This document shows, piece after piece, positions 28,605-38,739 of a stretch of DNA of 64,000 nucleotides (position 1 is its first letter; each line of letters begins with the position of its first letter). The stretch is from Pseudidiomarina atlantica (GTDB taxonomy: Bacteria; Pseudomonadota; Gammaproteobacteria; Enterobacterales; Alteromonadaceae): contig NZ_JPIN01000001.1 of NCBI RefSeq assembly GCF_000753735.1, forward strand, positions 310,001 to 374,000, given 5' to 3'. The notes beneath the pieces were generated by a model. That model did no database searches and was not told where the DNA came from. It was given only the letters and a program-made list of their open reading frames with translations. The translations under genes and the position numbers were made by a program.

Positions 28605-28865
28605 ATGAGCAAAACGTTCAAAGTAATCGTCAACGGTCAGCACACGCTGACCGTTGATCCATCTAAAGGCTCGTTGCTGGAGGCAATGGAAGCAGCTGGC
28701 ATCGAAACTCGTTACCATTGTCGCGACGGCTTTTGCGGTGCCTGCCGAACACAAGTCACAAGCGGCGATGTCGATTATATTAATGAACCTCTCGCAATTG
28801 TGCGGCCCGGTGAGTGTCTTGCCTGCTGCTGCATCCCAGCATCCGATTTAGAGATAGACCATTAA
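28605..28865 (+). CDS. yfaE: [2Fe-2S] ferredoxin for NrdB cofactor maintenance (YfaE-like)
   Basis: 86-residue plant-type ferredoxin. The cluster ligands are visible as CRDGFCGAC followed by the last Cys in ECLACCC. YfaE feeds electrons to rebuild the diferric-tyrosyl radical of NrdB, and its position 5 bases after nrdB fits that role. The additional cysteines next to the last ligand are shared by this family. Confidence 0.93.
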   Translation: MSKTFKVIVNGQHTLTVDPSKGSLLEAMEAAGIETRYHCRDGFCGACRTQVTSGDVDYINEPLAIVRPGECLACCCIPASDLEIDH

Positions 28866-28974
28866 TCGATATTGTCGATTGCGACTATAGACTCAGATCA
28901 TTAGCGCTGAAAGTCTTTTTCAGGCAAAATATTGAGCAATTATTCATTTCAAATACCTAGATGTGGGAGTCACT

Positions 28975-29241
28975 ATGTTTACAGTTATTTTTGGCCGTCC
29001 TGGCTGTCCATTTTGTGTACGTGCCGAGCAAATCGCAGAAAAGCTCAGCAATGATCGCGATGATTTTGAATATCGCTACATCGACATGCACGCAGAAGGT
29101 ATTACCAAAGCCGATCTAGAGAAAACAGTCGGCGCGCCTGTACTGACTGTGCCACAGATTTTTATTGATGAAAAACACATTGGCGGCTGCACTGAATTTG
29201 AAGCCTATGCCCGTGCGAACTTAGGCCTTTACGCTGCTTAA
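28975..29241 (+). CDS. grxA: Glutaredoxin 1-like (GrxA)
   Basis: Glutathione-dependent dithiol reductant, 88 residues. The active site is GCPFCVRAE near the N-terminus, followed by the cis-proline segment LTVPQIFID and the glutathione contact GGCTEFEAYA. GrxA is an electron donor for class Ia ribonucleotide reductase, so its place after nrdA-nrdB-yfaE is functional. I start at the ATG at 28975 with GGGAG five bases upstream, not at the in-frame GTG. Its last 21 bases overlap the end of convergent hrpA. Confidence 0.93.
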   Translation: MFTVIFGRPGCPFCVRAEQIAEKLSNDRDDFEYRYIDMHAEGITKADLEKTVGAPVLTVPQIFIDEKHIGGCTEFEAYARANLGLYAA

Positions 29242-32200
29242 AGCTTGTTGGACCCGCTTTTCCGAAATGGGATAGCGGGTTCCTAATGTTTGAGCAAAGA
29301 AACTCACCCGCAATTCCTCTAGCATCCACCGTATCTCCGCAACTTCCTCAGTTAATGGCATATGCTTGGGCCACTTCGCGAGTAATTCTTGATACGCGCC
29401 TTGAAGTTTTTGCAAAGTAATGACATGCAAACGATCGCGATTGGGATCAACTGGCAGCTTCTCAAGACGCCGCTCAATGGCTTGGAGATAGCGCTCGATA
29501 TCAGCTAGACGGCCACTGCCACTGACACTTACAAAACCCGGAAAAACTAAAGCATCTAACTGCTCTTTGATATCTGCGTGAGCTTGAATTTGATCGAGCG
29601 GTACGTTTTTTCCTTTCAACTTTTTGCGTATGCTCTGGGTTCGCACTAAACAGGGTTCAACTTGCTGCGCGATTGCGGTAACACGCTCGTTTAATTCGCC
29701 ACGGGCATGCTCAACCAAAGTGCGGAAGCTTGCTTCGTCACGCACCTCTTGCTGGCGAATGAACTCATCGAGTGCCGCATGAATACAATCTTCGATCAGT
29801 GCATCGACTTTGCCCCACGGATTGTAATACATCGCCAACTTGGCTTTATTTGACAGGTGCTGCTGTAGGTAACGCACCGGTGATGGCAATTGTAACTGGA
29901 GCAGTTTACGCAGTGCCTGATGATGCGCCCTAGCCGCTTGTTCCGGTTGATCAAACAAACTTTCTTTAACGCCGTCGTCGCTCACTTCCAAAGCTGGATA
30001 AGCTTTCACTGCATAACCACGTTGCTTGCGTTCACGAATTTCAGGTAAACGACCAAATTGCCAGTCGGTCGCACTTTTTTGCTCTGGAGCTTGGGCCACC
30101 GCTTGTCTTAATGCGTGCTGAACACGTCCCTGCAACTGTTGTTGAAGCTGCTCAAGGTCACGCCCATCCGCAATTGGCTTTCCATGCTCGTCTTCAATCA
30201 CAAAACGCATACGTAAGTGGTTAGGTAGCTGCGTGACATCCCAGGCTTCGGCTGGAACCGTAACACCTGACATTTTCCGCAACTTCTCAGTAAGCATCGT
30301 AAGCAAGGCTTTGGTTCCTACTTCATTCGCTGTGAGCGCTTGCAGAAACGCCTGCGCATAATTAGGTGCCGGCACAAAGTGACGTCGCCAGCTTTTCGGT
30401 AGCGACTTAATCCACGCCACCACCAGAGGTTCCCGCAGAGCCGGAACTTGCCAATCAAAGCCTTCTGCCGTGACCTGATTCACCAACGTAAGGGGTATGT
30501 GCACTGCCACACCATCTTGCGGGTCATTGGGCTCAAAGTGGTAGCTAAGCGGTAACCGCAGGTTGCCTTGCTGCCAAATATCGGGGTAATCCAACGCCGT
30601 GATATGATCAGCTTCTTGCGCCATCAAATCACCGCGCTCAAACATCAACAAATTGGGTTGCGTTTGTCGGGCTTTATGCCACCAACCGGCCAATAGCTGC
30701 TCGTTATAAATACCTGCCGGAATATGTTGATCGTAGGCTTGATAAAGCGCTTCGTCATCTATCAATAGATCACGCCGACGCGCTTTGTCTTCTAAATCAC
30801 GAATCGCCGTGATTAATGCAGTATTGTGCTTGATAAAGGGCAACTGGCGTTTTAGTTGCGCGCCAACCAAACCTTCACGGATAAAAATTTCACGTGCCAC
30901 GACAGGATCAACTGGACCGTACTGTACTCGACGGCGCGGAACTATTATCAAGCCATACAAGGTTACCTGCTCATCCGCTAACACCGAGCCTGACTTTTTA
31001 CTGAAGTGCGGATCAAAATAGTTACGCTTCACCAAATGCTCTGCCGCTGGCTCAACCCACTCTGGTTCGATGCGCGCATTGACCCGCGCAAAGAGTCGGC
31101 TGGTTTCAACTAACTCTGCTGCCATGACCCACTTCGGTGGCTTTTTAAATAAACCTGAGCCGGGGAAAACGTAAAACTTGCGGTTGCGAGCACCAAGAAA
31201 CTCATGCCCTTCTTGTTTATTACCTAAATGCGATAGCAATCCGGTCAATAGCGCGCGGTGAACGGCTTCGTAAGGTGCAGGTTCTTGGTTAATTCGGTAA
31301 CCCAAAGTGCGGACGGTTTGCCGCAGCTGACTGTAGACATCTTGCCATTCACGAACCCTCAAAAAATGCAGAAACTCTGCTTTCAATTGCTTGCGAAATT
31401 GCGATTTCGAAAGCTCTTTTTGACGTTCTTGCAGGTAATCCCACAACTTTAAATAGGCGGCAAAATCAGAATCTTTATCGTGAAATCGTTGATGCAGCTC
31501 ATCGGCTTTTTGTTGCGCTTGTTGCGGGCGTTCACGCGGATCTTGAATGCTCAAGGCGGCAGTGATGATCATCACCTCTTGCATGCAACCAAACTCATTG
31601 GCAGCCAGCACCATCCGCGCCAAGCGTGGATCGATCGGCAACTGCGCCAGCTGCCGACCCAGAGTGGTCAATTGCGGGCCATTGCTACCCTTACGTTTAC
31701 GCTTAGTAGAAGCTGATTTAAGCGCATGCAATTCCTGCAATAAATTCATCCCGTCTTTGATAAAACGCTCGTCGGGACGATCAATAAACGGAAACTTACG
31801 AATATCACCTAACTTCGCAGCGGTCATTTGCAGGATGACAGCGGCTAAATTAGTGCGCAATATTTCTGGCTCGGTATACTCCGGGCGTTGCAAAAAATCT
31901 TCTTCGCTGTAAAGACGAATACAGATGCCCGGTGCGACTCGTCCACAGCGGCCCATGCGCTGATTAGCGCTGGCTTGTGATATCTTTTCTATGGGTAGCC
32001 GTTGAACTTTGGTGCGATAGCTATAGCGACTAATCCTTGCCGTACCTGGGTCAATGACATAACGGATGCCCGGAACGGTAAGTGAAGTTTCCGCCACGTT
32101 AGTGGCAATCACGATGCGGCGCTGCCCATGCACCTGAAATACACGATTTTGCTCCGCGGCTGACAACCGCGCAAATAGTGGAAGAAGCTCGGTATTGGGT

Positions 32201-32952
32201 AAGTCTAATTCGCCAATAGCCTCAGCAAAGTCACGAATTTCACGTTCACCAGAGGCGAAAATCAAGATATCCCCACTGGCTTCCTGATAGAGTTCTTGTA
32301 CCGCATCGCACACACCCTGCACCGTATCACCACTATCATCGTCGGTCTCTAGCGGCCGATAACGCAACTCGACAGGATAGGTACGGCCACTGACCTCAAT
32401 AATTGGAGCATCGTGAAAATGTTTAGCAAAACGCTCCGTTTCGATGGTGGCTGACGTAATGATCAGCTTCAGCTCAGGACGTTTCGGTAATAACGTTGCG
32501 AGTACACCAAGAAGAAAATCGATGTTAAGACTACGCTCGTGTGCCTCATCGATAATAAGCGCATCATATTGACGCAACATACGGTCGTTTTGTAACTCGG
32601 CGAGCAACATTCCATCAGTGACCAACTTGATCGCAGTAGATGGCGCTGTTTGATCTTGAAAGCGGACTTTATATCCTACTTTGTCGCCAAGCTGGGTATT
32701 TAACTCTTCGGCAATACGCTGCGCTACACTTCGAGCGGCCAGTCTGCGCGGCTGGGTGTGACCAATAAGCGTACCTTCAGTATGGCGGCCGTAACCCAGT
32801 TCCAGTAGCATTTTCGGTAACTGCGTGGTTTTCCCTGAACCCGTTTCACCAGCTACGATCACCACCTGATGTTGGCGAATCGCTTGCTGGATTTCTTGTT
32901 TGGCTTGAACGACCGGTAGGTCTTGAGGAAACTGAATGCTGTGCACGCGCAA
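29221..32952 (-). CDS. hrpA: ATP-dependent RNA helicase HrpA
   Basis: DEAH-box helicase, 1243 residues. Motif I is GETGSGKTTQLPK, motif II DEAHERS, motif III SATI, and the later conserved region contains NVAETSLTVPGIRYVID and QRMGRCGRVAPG (motif VI). After the helicase come the HA2/ratchet and OB-fold domains, and the long C-terminal DUF3418 half. E. coli HrpA (about 1300 residues) rescues ribosomes stalled or collided on mRNA. The gene is monocistronic as far as can be seen. Confidence 0.96.
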   Translation of the reverse strand: MRVHSIQFPQDLPVVQAKQEIQQAIRQHQVVIVAGETGSGKTTQLPKMLLELGYGRHTEGTLIGHTQPRRLAARSVAQRIAEELNTQLGDKVGYKVRFQDQTAPSTAIKLVTDGMLLAELQNDRMLRQYDALIIDEAHERSLNIDFLLGVLATLLPKRPELKLIITSATIETERFAKHFHDAPIIEVSGRTYPVELRYRPLETDDDSGDTVQGVCDAVQELYQEASGDILIFASGEREIRDFAEAIGELDLPNTELLPLFARLSAAEQNRVFQVHGQRRIVIATNVAETSLTVPGIRYVIDPGTARISRYSYRTKVQRLPIEKISQASANQRMGRCGRVAPGICIRLYSEEDFLQRPEYTEPEILRTNLAAVILQMTAAKLGDIRKFPFIDRPDERFIKDGMNLLQELHALKSASTKRKRKGSNGPQLTTLGRQLAQLPIDPRLARMVLAANEFGCMQEVMIITAALSIQDPRERPQQAQQKADELHQRFHDKDSDFAAYLKLWDYLQERQKELSKSQFRKQLKAEFLHFLRVREWQDVYSQLRQTVRTLGYRINQEPAPYEAVHRALLTGLLSHLGNKQEGHEFLGARNRKFYVFPGSGLFKKPPKWVMAAELVETSRLFARVNARIEPEWVEPAAEHLVKRNYFDPHFSKKSGSVLADEQVTLYGLIIVPRRRVQYGPVDPVVAREIFIREGLVGAQLKRQLPFIKHNTALITAIRDLEDKARRRDLLIDDEALYQAYDQHIPAGIYNEQLLAGWWHKARQTQPNLLMFERGDLMAQEADHITALDYPDIWQQGNLRLPLSYHFEPNDPQDGVAVHIPLTLVNQVTAEGFDWQVPALREPLVVAWIKSLPKSWRRHFVPAPNYAQAFLQALTANEVGTKALLTMLTEKLRKMSGVTVPAEAWDVTQLPNHLRMRFVIEDEHGKPIADGRDLEQLQQQLQGRVQHALRQAVAQAPEQKSATDWQFGRLPEIRERKQRGYAVKAYPALEVSDDGVKESLFDQPEQAARAHHQALRKLLQLQLPSPVRYLQQHLSNKAKLAMYYNPWGKVDALIEDCIHAALDEFIRQQEVRDEASFRTLVEHARGELNERVTAIAQQVEPCLVRTQSIRKKLKGKNVPLDQIQAHADIKEQLDALVFPGFVSVSGSGRLADIERYLQAIERRLEKLPVDPNRDRLHVITLQKLQGAYQELLAKWPKHMPLTEEVAEIRWMLEELRVSFFAQTLGTRYPISEKRVQQALSSVKA

Positions 32953-33004
32953 TCCTGCTTAACAACTTGAGAAGCGCTGATTTTAACAGTGTGGCGTCTG
33001 CTTG

Positions 33005-33427
33005 TTAACGACGACGGTAGGAATCTTGAAAATAACTATCGATCGCGCCTAACACATCTGTTCGTGAAATCACGCCAACGAGTTGTTTGGTATCCATGTC
33101 GATGACTGGATAAATCTTTGGCTTGCCGATTTCCATGCGTTGCGCAAGGTCCGCAATGGCTTCATCAGCGCCTACACACAACACTTCACCGCGATACATA
33201 CAATCACTCACTGTGGCGGTTTGCTCCTTGTGATAGGTGTCTCGCAGCATTGCTGCGAGACAATCTTGCTCCGACAAAAAACCTATCACTTTGCGGTGTT
33301 CATCTAGTACAGGACCACCCCGTTGCTGAGTTTGCAACAAACGTTCAACCGCCGATTCAATGCTTTCATTCGGTGTGAACGCGACTGGATGACGACTCAT
33401 AAAATCGCTAATCTTCATTCCTTGCAT
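33005..33427 (-). CDS. CBS-domain pair protein
   Basis: 140 residues made of two CBS motifs (from ISDFMSRHPVAFTPNESI and VSDCMYRGEVLCVGADEAI), ending in the basic tail YRRR. CBS pairs usually bind adenine nucleotides and sense energy status, but no effector domain is attached. I use the ATG at 33427 because GAGGTAA lies 7 bases upstream. The upstream in-frame extension overlaps the next gene and is unlikely. Specific partner unknown. Confidence 0.85.
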   Translation of the reverse strand: MQGMKISDFMSRHPVAFTPNESIESAVERLLQTQQRGGPVLDEHRKVIGFLSEQDCLAAMLRDTYHKEQTATVSDCMYRGEVLCVGADEAIADLAQRMEIGKPKIYPVIDMDTKQLVGVISRTDVLGAIDSYFQDSYRRR

Positions 33428-33468
33428 AGTGATTACCTCAGGTTTCAGCCAAGCTTTTATCAGTATAG

Positions 33469-34497
33469 TCAATCTCGATAAATGGCAACTTCTGCTTGTC
33501 CATCACCAACTTTACTCGCACGGTACATGCCTTCAGTGTTAAATGGCATGTGCACGTTACCATCCGCATCAACAATGATGACACCGCCAGTACCGCCTTG
33601 TGGTAGAAGGACGTCGTGGATCACAGTATCACCTGCGACTTGTATCGATTCACCAAGATATTTCACGCGACTACAAATATCTGCAGCAACGTGGTAACGG
33701 ATAAAATATTCACCGTGCCCAGTAGCTGAAATGGCGCAACTTTCATTATCTGCCCAAGTGCCTGCGCCAATGATGGGTGAATCGCCGATACGACCATAAC
33801 GCTTAGCAGTCATTCCACCGGTCGATGTCGCGGCCGCAAGGTTGCCGTGCTTGTCGACGGCAACAGCACCAACGGTACCGTATTTGAATTTTTCATCCAG
33901 TGCTAAATAGGCTTGCTTATCTGCTTCACCTAGTTGTTCACGCGCGCGCTGCAACTGTTGGTGACGATGTTCGGTATTAAAGTAGTCATTCGTAACCTGC
34001 TCTAAGCCCTGCTCTTGCGCAAATTGTTCCGCACCGGTACCGCTCAGCATTACATGTACCGACTTTTCCATAACTGCGCGTGCTAGCGCGATGGGACTTT
34101 TCACGGTCTTCACACCGGCGACAGCGCCAGCTTCACGGGTTTTACCGTCCATAATAGAAGCATCAAGCTCATGTTCACCATCAAAGGTGTAGACCGCACC
34201 GATACCGGCATTGAATAATGGCGATGCCTCCATAATCTGCACTGCAGCGATGACGGCATCCATACTTGAACCGCCATTCGCTAAGATTGCGTGGCCGGCA
34301 TCAATCGCCTCAGTAAGCTTGGCGCGGTAGGCTTGTTCTTGCTCGGGGTTTAAATTAGCGCGGGTAATGGTTCCGGCACCACCATGAATGGCGATGGCAA
34401 TAGGGTTGTCGTTGGCGGCGTGATCATCGAAGGCAAAACTCGCACTGCTGGTACAAAATGCGAGCAGTGCGAGTAATCTGGTAACAGAACGAGACAT
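33469..34497 (-). CDS. iaaA: Isoaspartyl peptidase / L-asparaginase (Ntn hydrolase), exported
   Basis: Plant-type asparaginase: cleaves beta-aspartyl dipeptides or asparagine. 342 residues with a signal peptide (LLALLAFCTSSASFA). The conserved N-terminal segment is IAIHGGAGTI. The self-processing nucleophile is the Thr of KYGTVGAVAVDKHGNLAAAT, which opens the beta subunit after autocleavage, followed by GRIGDSPIIGAGTWAD and the GTGGVI segment. The gene is preceded by the phospholipase-like gene with 88 bases between. Confidence 0.92.
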   Translation of the reverse strand: MSRSVTRLLALLAFCTSSASFAFDDHAANDNPIAIAIHGGAGTITRANLNPEQEQAYRAKLTEAIDAGHAILANGGSSMDAVIAAVQIMEASPLFNAGIGAVYTFDGEHELDASIMDGKTREAGAVAGVKTVKSPIALARAVMEKSVHVMLSGTGAEQFAQEQGLEQVTNDYFNTEHRHQQLQRAREQLGEADKQAYLALDEKFKYGTVGAVAVDKHGNLAAATSTGGMTAKRYGRIGDSPIIGAGTWADNESCAISATGHGEYFIRYHVAADICSRVKYLGESIQVAGDTVIHDVLLPQGGTGGVIIVDADGNVHMPFNTEGMYRASKVGDGQAEVAIYRD

Positions 34498-34585
34498 AGC
34501 AATATTCCTTGTTGTTTAAAACCATGTCTCAATCCTGCCATGCAAAGTTCCAACTGACCAGTCCGTTGATCGCAGAATATAAGCA

Positions 34586-35503
34586 CTAGCCCCCAAAACT
34601 CGGATCAGGTAGCAGACGACAGTTGCGATCCATAAAGTAATAGCCGCCTTCACCGTTCGGGAAACGCCATGTTTCACAAATTTGAATGTAACGAATACCA
34701 TTCGCCCACACCCAACCATTGGCTAAGTCGCCCACATGATACCAATTGCGGGTACCCGACATGCATTCTAGCCATGAATCGTCTTTGCCTTCACAGAACG
34801 AAGCATAAGCGGAATCATCGCTGGAAATAATGCCGTAGAGCGCTTTTGCTTTGTACTCAAGAAACTCTTCCATGATGTAACCTGCAACCAGCCCTTGTAG
34901 ACTCAAATAACTTTGTACCTCAAAGCTCTCTAGGTCATTCATCATCTCGATGAAAAACCATTCATCACAGGCTTTTTTGGTTAGTTCACCATCGGCATAG
35001 CAACGGGCATGCACATCACAGGCCTCATAAAAAGGAAAATTAATTGAGTTAATCAGCCAAAACTCAGAAAAGGTTTCGGCATGACAACCATCACCTGTGA
35101 TCCCTTCGGTGGGTTGCCCCAAAAAGTTGGTACTGGTAAACGTCAGCATACCAGCAATGACACTTTGAAATGCTTGATCAAGTTCTACCAGTTTTTCCTG
35201 CGCCTGGGCGGCAGAGGTCGGTAAGCTAACGTTGAACGCATACTTAACACGTTGGCCAGAACCCGACTTATCAAAGCCATAAACGACCTGAAAAGCTTTT
35301 ACTTCAGTTCTCACCATGTTGAAAATGACATGTTTACCCGGCTCGAGTGTCAACGCGTAGTTCTGATACATCGTTGAACTATCGCATTGGTCGCAAAAGG
35401 AGATGGCGTAATCTCCGGCATCGTATTGTTGTGCTGTTGTCTTAGTACTTATCGTGCTGAGTACGATAAATAGTACTACCGCAAGTAAACGTAGGTGGTT
35501 CAT
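34586..35503 (-). CDS. Secreted protein with phospholipase A2-like Cys/His motif
   Basis: 305 residues with a signal peptide (LLAVVLFIVLSTISTKTTAQ, cleavage near 24). I do not recognise the N-terminal half (CDQC near 37-40). Residues 138-184 read DGC..., then CDVHARCY (162-169) and KKACDEWFF (177-184). This spacing resembles the catalytic helix of secreted PLA2, especially the group XII pattern CCxxHDRCY...CDEEF. The catalytic-type histidine (His165) is present, but the aspartate that normally follows it is Ala166. It may be an altered calcium-independent enzyme, an inactive PLA2-fold protein, or a chance likeness. The C-terminus is Trp/Tyr/Cys-rich. Lone gene. Confidence 0.6.
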   Translation of the reverse strand: MNHLRLLAVVLFIVLSTISTKTTAQQYDAGDYAISFCDQCDSSTMYQNYALTLEPGKHVIFNMVRTEVKAFQVVYGFDKSGSGQRVKYAFNVSLPTSAAQAQEKLVELDQAFQSVIAGMLTFTSTNFLGQPTEGITGDGCHAETFSEFWLINSINFPFYEACDVHARCYADGELTKKACDEWFFIEMMNDLESFEVQSYLSLQGLVAGYIMEEFLEYKAKALYGIISSDDSAYASFCEGKDDSWLECMSGTRNWYHVGDLANGWVWANGIRYIQICETWRFPNGEGGYYFMDRNCRLLPDPSFGG

Positions 35504-35666
35504 GAGTCTTCCTTAGTTGTGCTTATTATCTGATGTAATATTACAGCTTTGATATTAAAGCGTTTTTACAGAATTAAAACAAACGTTTTCTAAACCTCGA
35601 CCACCGCAGACGATTCGTATATCGTGGATACTAAGATTTTTATAAACAAGACACATAGATAACGAC

Positions 35667-37100
35667 ATGGCAGAAGCTACTTTTTATTGGCACGATTACG
35701 AGACTTGGGGCGCTCATCCGCAGGTTGATCGCCCCGCTCAATTTGCAGGTTTAAGAACAGATCTAGAATTGAATCCCATAGGTCGTCCACTGACAATTTT
35801 TAGTCAGCCAACTCCAGATTTTTTACCGCATCCGCAAGCGGTATTGATTACCGGCATTACGCCACAGCAGGCATTGCAACAAGGTATGCAAGAATGCGTA
35901 TTTGCTGAAAAAATCGCCGAACAATTTAGTCAGCCGCATACCACTATTATTGGTTACAACAACCTTGCCTTTGACGACGAGGTGACGCGCCATTTATTCT
36001 ACCGAAACTTTATTGACCCATATGCGCATACTTGGCAACAACAAAACTCACGCTGGGATTTAATTGATGTCGTGCGCGCCTGCTATGCGCTGCGCCCCGA
36101 TGGCATTGTTTGGCCGGAAAATGACGCCGGAACAGTTAGTATGCGCCTAGAGCATCTCACGCAAGCTAATGGCATTGACCATGGCCAAGCTCATGATGCA
36201 ACCGCAGATGTCTACGCTACCATTGCATTAGCGCGCTTGTTAAAAACGCAGCAGCCAAAGTTGTTTGACTACGCCTATTCAATTCGACAAAAACAGCGCT
36301 TACGCGACATGATTGACTTGGTTAATTTTAAACCTTTGGTGCATGTCGCCGGTTTTTATGGAGCTTTGCAAGGCTATCTATCCCTTATAATGCCTATCGG
36401 CTTTGCTGATGATAACCCAAATGCTTTGATTTATTGGAACCTACGCGAAGACCCCGCAGAGTTACAGGAACTCAGTGACGAAGAATTACAACAACGCCGT
36501 TTTGCCAAGCGCGATGAGCGTAACGCGAAGGGTTGGCCAGTATTTGGTGCACAACAACTTGCGCTCAATCGTTGCCCCTTTTTAGCACCAATGGCCGTCC
36601 TTACTGATGAGGTACAACAACGCTGGCAATTAGCCACCGAGCAAATGCTGCAACGGGCGCAATGGTTAGTTGAACATCCTGAATTACGTGAACGCCTGTG
36701 TTTAGCATTGCGCTATCAAAACGCTACCGATGGGCCACAAGATCCTGAATTACAGCTTTATAGCGGCGCGTTTTTCTCAGACCAAGATCGCTCCAACATG
36801 GCGATCATTCGGCAAACTCCACCGGATCAACTCGCGGGATTAGAACTCAATTTCGTCGATGAACGCTTACCTGAAATGCTCTTTCGCTATCGCGCCCGCA
36901 ATTATCCGGCGACACTAAATGATGCAGAACTGCAACGTTGGCGCGCTTTCTGTCAACAGCGGTTGTTAGACCCACTGCCAAAAGCACTATCAGCAGAAGA
37001 CTTTTTGTTTGAACTCGAACAAACCGCAAGCTTAGTTGGCGAGGATACCCACAAACAGCGCTTGCTAAAGGATTTATACCGTTACGCGCAGAGCCTTTGA
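35667..37100 (+). CDS. sbcB: Exodeoxyribonuclease I
   Basis: 3'-5' single-strand DNA exonuclease in mismatch repair and recombination. 477 residues. The DEDD exonuclease residues are visible as FYWHDYETWG, YNNLAFDDEV and HDATADVYATIALA. The second half has the SH3-like and helical domains with the C-terminal GEDTHKQRLLKDLYRYAQ. It binds SSB tails through a C-terminal region. A GMC oxidoreductase gene follows by 15 bases but is functionally unrelated. Confidence 0.95.
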   Translation: MAEATFYWHDYETWGAHPQVDRPAQFAGLRTDLELNPIGRPLTIFSQPTPDFLPHPQAVLITGITPQQALQQGMQECVFAEKIAEQFSQPHTTIIGYNNLAFDDEVTRHLFYRNFIDPYAHTWQQQNSRWDLIDVVRACYALRPDGIVWPENDAGTVSMRLEHLTQANGIDHGQAHDATADVYATIALARLLKTQQPKLFDYAYSIRQKQRLRDMIDLVNFKPLVHVAGFYGALQGYLSLIMPIGFADDNPNALIYWNLREDPAELQELSDEELQQRRFAKRDERNAKGWPVFGAQQLALNRCPFLAPMAVLTDEVQQRWQLATEQMLQRAQWLVEHPELRERLCLALRYQNATDGPQDPELQLYSGAFFSDQDRSNMAIIRQTPPDQLAGLELNFVDERLPEMLFRYRARNYPATLNDAELQRWRAFCQQRLLDPLPKALSAEDFLFELEQTASLVGEDTHKQRLLKDLYRYAQSL

Positions 37101-37115
37101 GTAGGATAGTTGTCT

Positions 37116-38735
37116 ATGATCAATCGAGAAACATTCGATTTTATTATTGTAGGTGCTGGTAGTGCCGGGTGTGTACTAGCAGAAAAACTAAGTCGTTGCG
37201 GTCGATACCAAGTCGCATTGTTAGAAGCTGGCGGCCACAATAATTCACCACTTATCAATATGCCCGGCGCCGTTGCCGGTCTGATGCATTTGCCTACCTA
37301 TAACTGGATGTTACGAAGCCAAGATCCGGCGCCTTTACGCGCCGGCCGAGGTATGTATACGCCGCGTGGTAAAGGCCTTGGTGGTAGTAGCGCCATCAAT
37401 GCAATGATATACACCCGTGGCGCGGCTTCTGATTATGATGGTTGGGCGCGCAATAGCACTGACGATTGGGCCTGGCATGCTATTCTGCAACGGTTTCGTG
37501 CGCTCGAAAATAATCAGCGCGGTGCGAATGATTTTCATGGTGCTGACGGTCCATTGTATGTCAGCGATATCGAACCCTATTACGAAGTTTCAAAGCAATT
37601 TATCACTGCTGGCGTGCAAGCGGGAATACCCCATAACGAAGATTTCAATGGTGCTGAACTCTACGGTGTCGGCGCGTTTCAATTTACTATTCACCAAGGC
37701 CAGCGCTGGAGTGTACGTCGAGCATTTTTACAGCCCGCACTTGACCGCCACAATTTGACCGTTTTCACGCATACCCAAGCGGCCAAGATTTTATTTAATG
37801 ATCAACGAGCAACAGCTGTAAAAGCCTATCGTCGTGGTCGTGAACTTGAACTCACGGCGAATCATGAAATCATTTTAAGCGCCGGTTCATTTCACTCCGC
37901 CCAGTTGCTTCTGCTGTCAGGTGTTGGGCCACGTGAAGAATTGCAAAAGCATCATATCCAAGTTATCGCAGAACGTGATGAGGTGGGCGCCAATTTACAG
38001 GAGCATGTCGACGTCATGGTGCATTATCGCAATGCTCAAAAAGACAGCTTAAGTCTTAATCCTCGTGGCTTATGGCGCTTGAGTAAAGCAAGTTTCAGCT
38101 ACCTGAAAGCTCGTGACGGGGCACTGGCCCATCCGCCAGCAGAGGTTGGCGGATTCTTACGTAGTAACGCTGATATCGACACGCCAGACTTGCAGTTGCA
38201 TCTGGTCCCGACACGCTTTGACGACAGCGGATATGATTTACGCGGAGCCTTCAGCGATGGCTATGCCTGTCATGTCTGTATCTTGCGGCCACAAGCGACC
38301 GGACGTTTGTTTTTACAGTCCGCAAACCACCGTGACAGGCCGGGCTTTGTTTATGACTTTCTCAACAATAGCGATGATGAACAAAAAATCCTCTCTGGTG
38401 TAAAACAAGTACGCGAGATCATGAACCAGTCTGCGCTGCATCAGCATAATGGTGGTGAACTGCTACCTGGAGAAAGTGTCGATGACGATGAGTTACTGGC
38501 ACGTATCCGGCAACACTGCGGTTTAATTTATCATCCTACATCCACTTGCCGTATGGGGAACGATAACGATGCTGTGGTCGATGCACGATTGCGAGTGAAT
38601 GGTGTGCGAGGTTTGCGGGTGGTGGACGCATCCATCATGCCGAAAGTGATTAGCGGCAACACCAATGCGCCAACCATGGTCATTGCAGATCTCGGTGCCG
38701 ACTTTATTCTTGCCGACACCGAAACTACAGTTTAA
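37116..38735 (+). CDS. GMC-family FAD oxidoreductase (choline-dehydrogenase-like)
   Basis: Flavin-dependent alcohol oxidase/dehydrogenase, about 539 residues. The FAD-binding motif is [17 protein letters not shown] at the start; [16 protein letters not shown] and the closing [18 protein letters not shown] are GMC signatures, with [11 protein letters not shown] holding the catalytic His. The family covers choline, alkanol and long-chain alcohol dehydrogenases; the substrate here is unresolved. I prefer the ATG at 37116, with AGGA 9 bases upstream, over the in-frame TTG at 37110. Its stop lies 4 bases from the convergent RND gene. Confidence 0.85.
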   Translation: MINRETFDFIIVGAGSAGCVLAEKLSRCGRYQVALLEAGGHNNSPLINMPGAVAGLMHLPTYNWMLRSQDPAPLRAGRGMYTPRGKGLGGSSAINAMIYTRGAASDYDGWARNSTDDWAWHAILQRFRALENNQRGANDFHGADGPLYVSDIEPYYEVSKQFITAGVQAGIPHNEDFNGAELYGVGAFQFTIHQGQRWSVRRAFLQPALDRHNLTVFTHTQAAKILFNDQRATAVKAYRRGRELELTANHEIILSAGSFHSAQLLLLSGVGPREELQKHHIQVIAERDEVGANLQEHVDVMVHYRNAQKDSLSLNPRGLWRLSKASFSYLKARDGALAHPPAEVGGFLRSNADIDTPDLQLHLVPTRFDDSGYDLRGAFSDGYACHVCILRPQATGRLFLQSANHRDRPGFVYDFLNNSDDEQKILSGVKQVREIMNQSALHQHNGGELLPGESVDDDELLARIRQHCGLIYHPTSTCRMGNDNDAVVDARLRVNGVRGLRVVDASIMPKVISGNTNAPTMVIADLGADFILADTETTV

Positions 38736-38739
38736 TCGC

